From: Pyrocephalus nanus
Lineage: Eukaryota > Chordata > Aves > Passeriformes > Tyrannidae
Assembly: GCA_038380795.1 (NCBI GenBank)
Contig: CM076259.1
Coordinates: 100,117,739-100,181,738 of the forward strand
Direction of reading: 5' to 3'
DNA: 64,000 bases
Of the stretch, positions 63,458 through 64,000 are shown piece by piece. Each line of letters begins with the position of its first letter. The first letter of the stretch is position 1. Below the pieces are notes generated by a model. The model worked only from the letters and a program-made list of their open reading frames with translations. It was not told the DNA's origin and searched no databases. A program made the position numbers and the translations under genes.

Positions 63458-64000
63458 CTAAGAGAAATGCAGAGTTTGTTAAAGTCTTATTCCCAGTGTC
63501 TGCCCTGATAAACAAAGAAAACCTCAACCCAAAAAACCCCAAAGCATCCCGCAATAGCTAGTTTTCTTACACAGATCAGGAAGATGTCTTTCCTTGAAGT
63601 ACTTCTATTTCAATTTAGTTATCTTAACATTCCACTACTTGTAACGTATAGTTTATTTGGTTTCTGAAAGGGTGTGAAAAAAAGAATAGTCTGTAGCTTC
63701 CACCTATCACAGAAATATCCTAGCTGGATCAAAGATCAATCCAAAGACAGGAAAAAAAGATACAGAAAATACAATCATAGTTACACCATAACCATGCAGT
63801 TCATTAACTATTAATGCAAAATGGGAGCAAAAGTGAATACTACTAAGTAAATTAACTTTTCAAAAAGAACCAAAAGTCTTGAGACTTAAAATTTTACTGA
63901 TTGATCTCTTAAACATTTCAGCTTTTCCTCTTACATAAAGGAGATCAACTCCTCATTTGAGTAAAAGACTGAACCTCCCTATAAAATACAGACTCCTAAA
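63458..64000 (-). other. FANCB: FANCB intronic sequence at the window edge
   Basis: AT-rich DNA lies upstream of the small exon on -. I see no further exon with convincing splice sites and an open frame up to the window end. The remaining FANCB exons should lie beyond position 64000. Confidence 0.5.

Noticed and set aside
63351..63554. 67-codon open frame on - around the FANCB small exon
   Set aside because: Its frame ends in phase 0 at the donor and cannot join the terminal exon. The 50-nt exon in another frame fits instead.

Overview
This window looks like nuclear DNA from a bird. It has AT-rich introns and intergenic DNA, very little recognisable protein-coding sequence, and several 5'-truncated CR1 LINE fragments. 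Two of the CR1 copies keep the ATTCTGTG-type 3' end typical of avian and other sauropsid CR1. I saw no Alu, L1 or SINE B sequence. The species cannot be settled by eye.

Two conserved genes converge on each other. On the + strand, 1-25714 is intronic sequence of GLRA2 (glycine receptor alpha-2). It is followed by the last GLRA2 coding exon (25715-25993) and a 3' UTR of about 1.2 kb with a proximal and a distal poly(A) signal. On the - strand, the right edge holds the 3' end of FANCB (Fanconi anaemia core complex subunit B). The terminal coding exon is 62619-63039, and a likely 50-nt penultimate exon is 63408-63457. A tail-to-tail GLRA2/FANCB arrangement is also found on human Xp22.2. About 35 kb of intergenic DNA lies between the two genes.

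The GLRA2 intron holds two CR1 fragments (about 12068-12115 on -, 17315-17632 on +), a 53-nt pure pyrimidine tract and dinucleotide repeats. It also holds two CpG-dense islets (about 1707-1908 and 5154-5235) that look like undescribed exons or enhancers, and a cryptic coding-like stretch on - at about 7007-7140. The intergenic region holds a CR1 fragment on - (37404-37690) and a longer CR1 on + (about 44755-45476) with a decayed reverse-transcriptase C-terminus. It also has A/T-rich simple repeats, a 48-bp near-perfect palindrome (30458-30505) beside a three-copy 22-bp tandem repeat (30667-30732), and three consecutive hairpins (29946-29991).

I found no CRISPR array, operon, tRNA, rRNA or bacterial/phage-like system. 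The two genes work in unrelated pathways: inhibitory neurotransmission (GLRA2) and DNA crosslink repair (FANCB). The observations most worth testing are the (ATT)13 microsatellite abutting the FANCB last-exon acceptor, the two CpG-rich cryptic elements in the GLRA2 intron, and the cluster of palindromes at 29.9-30.7 kb.
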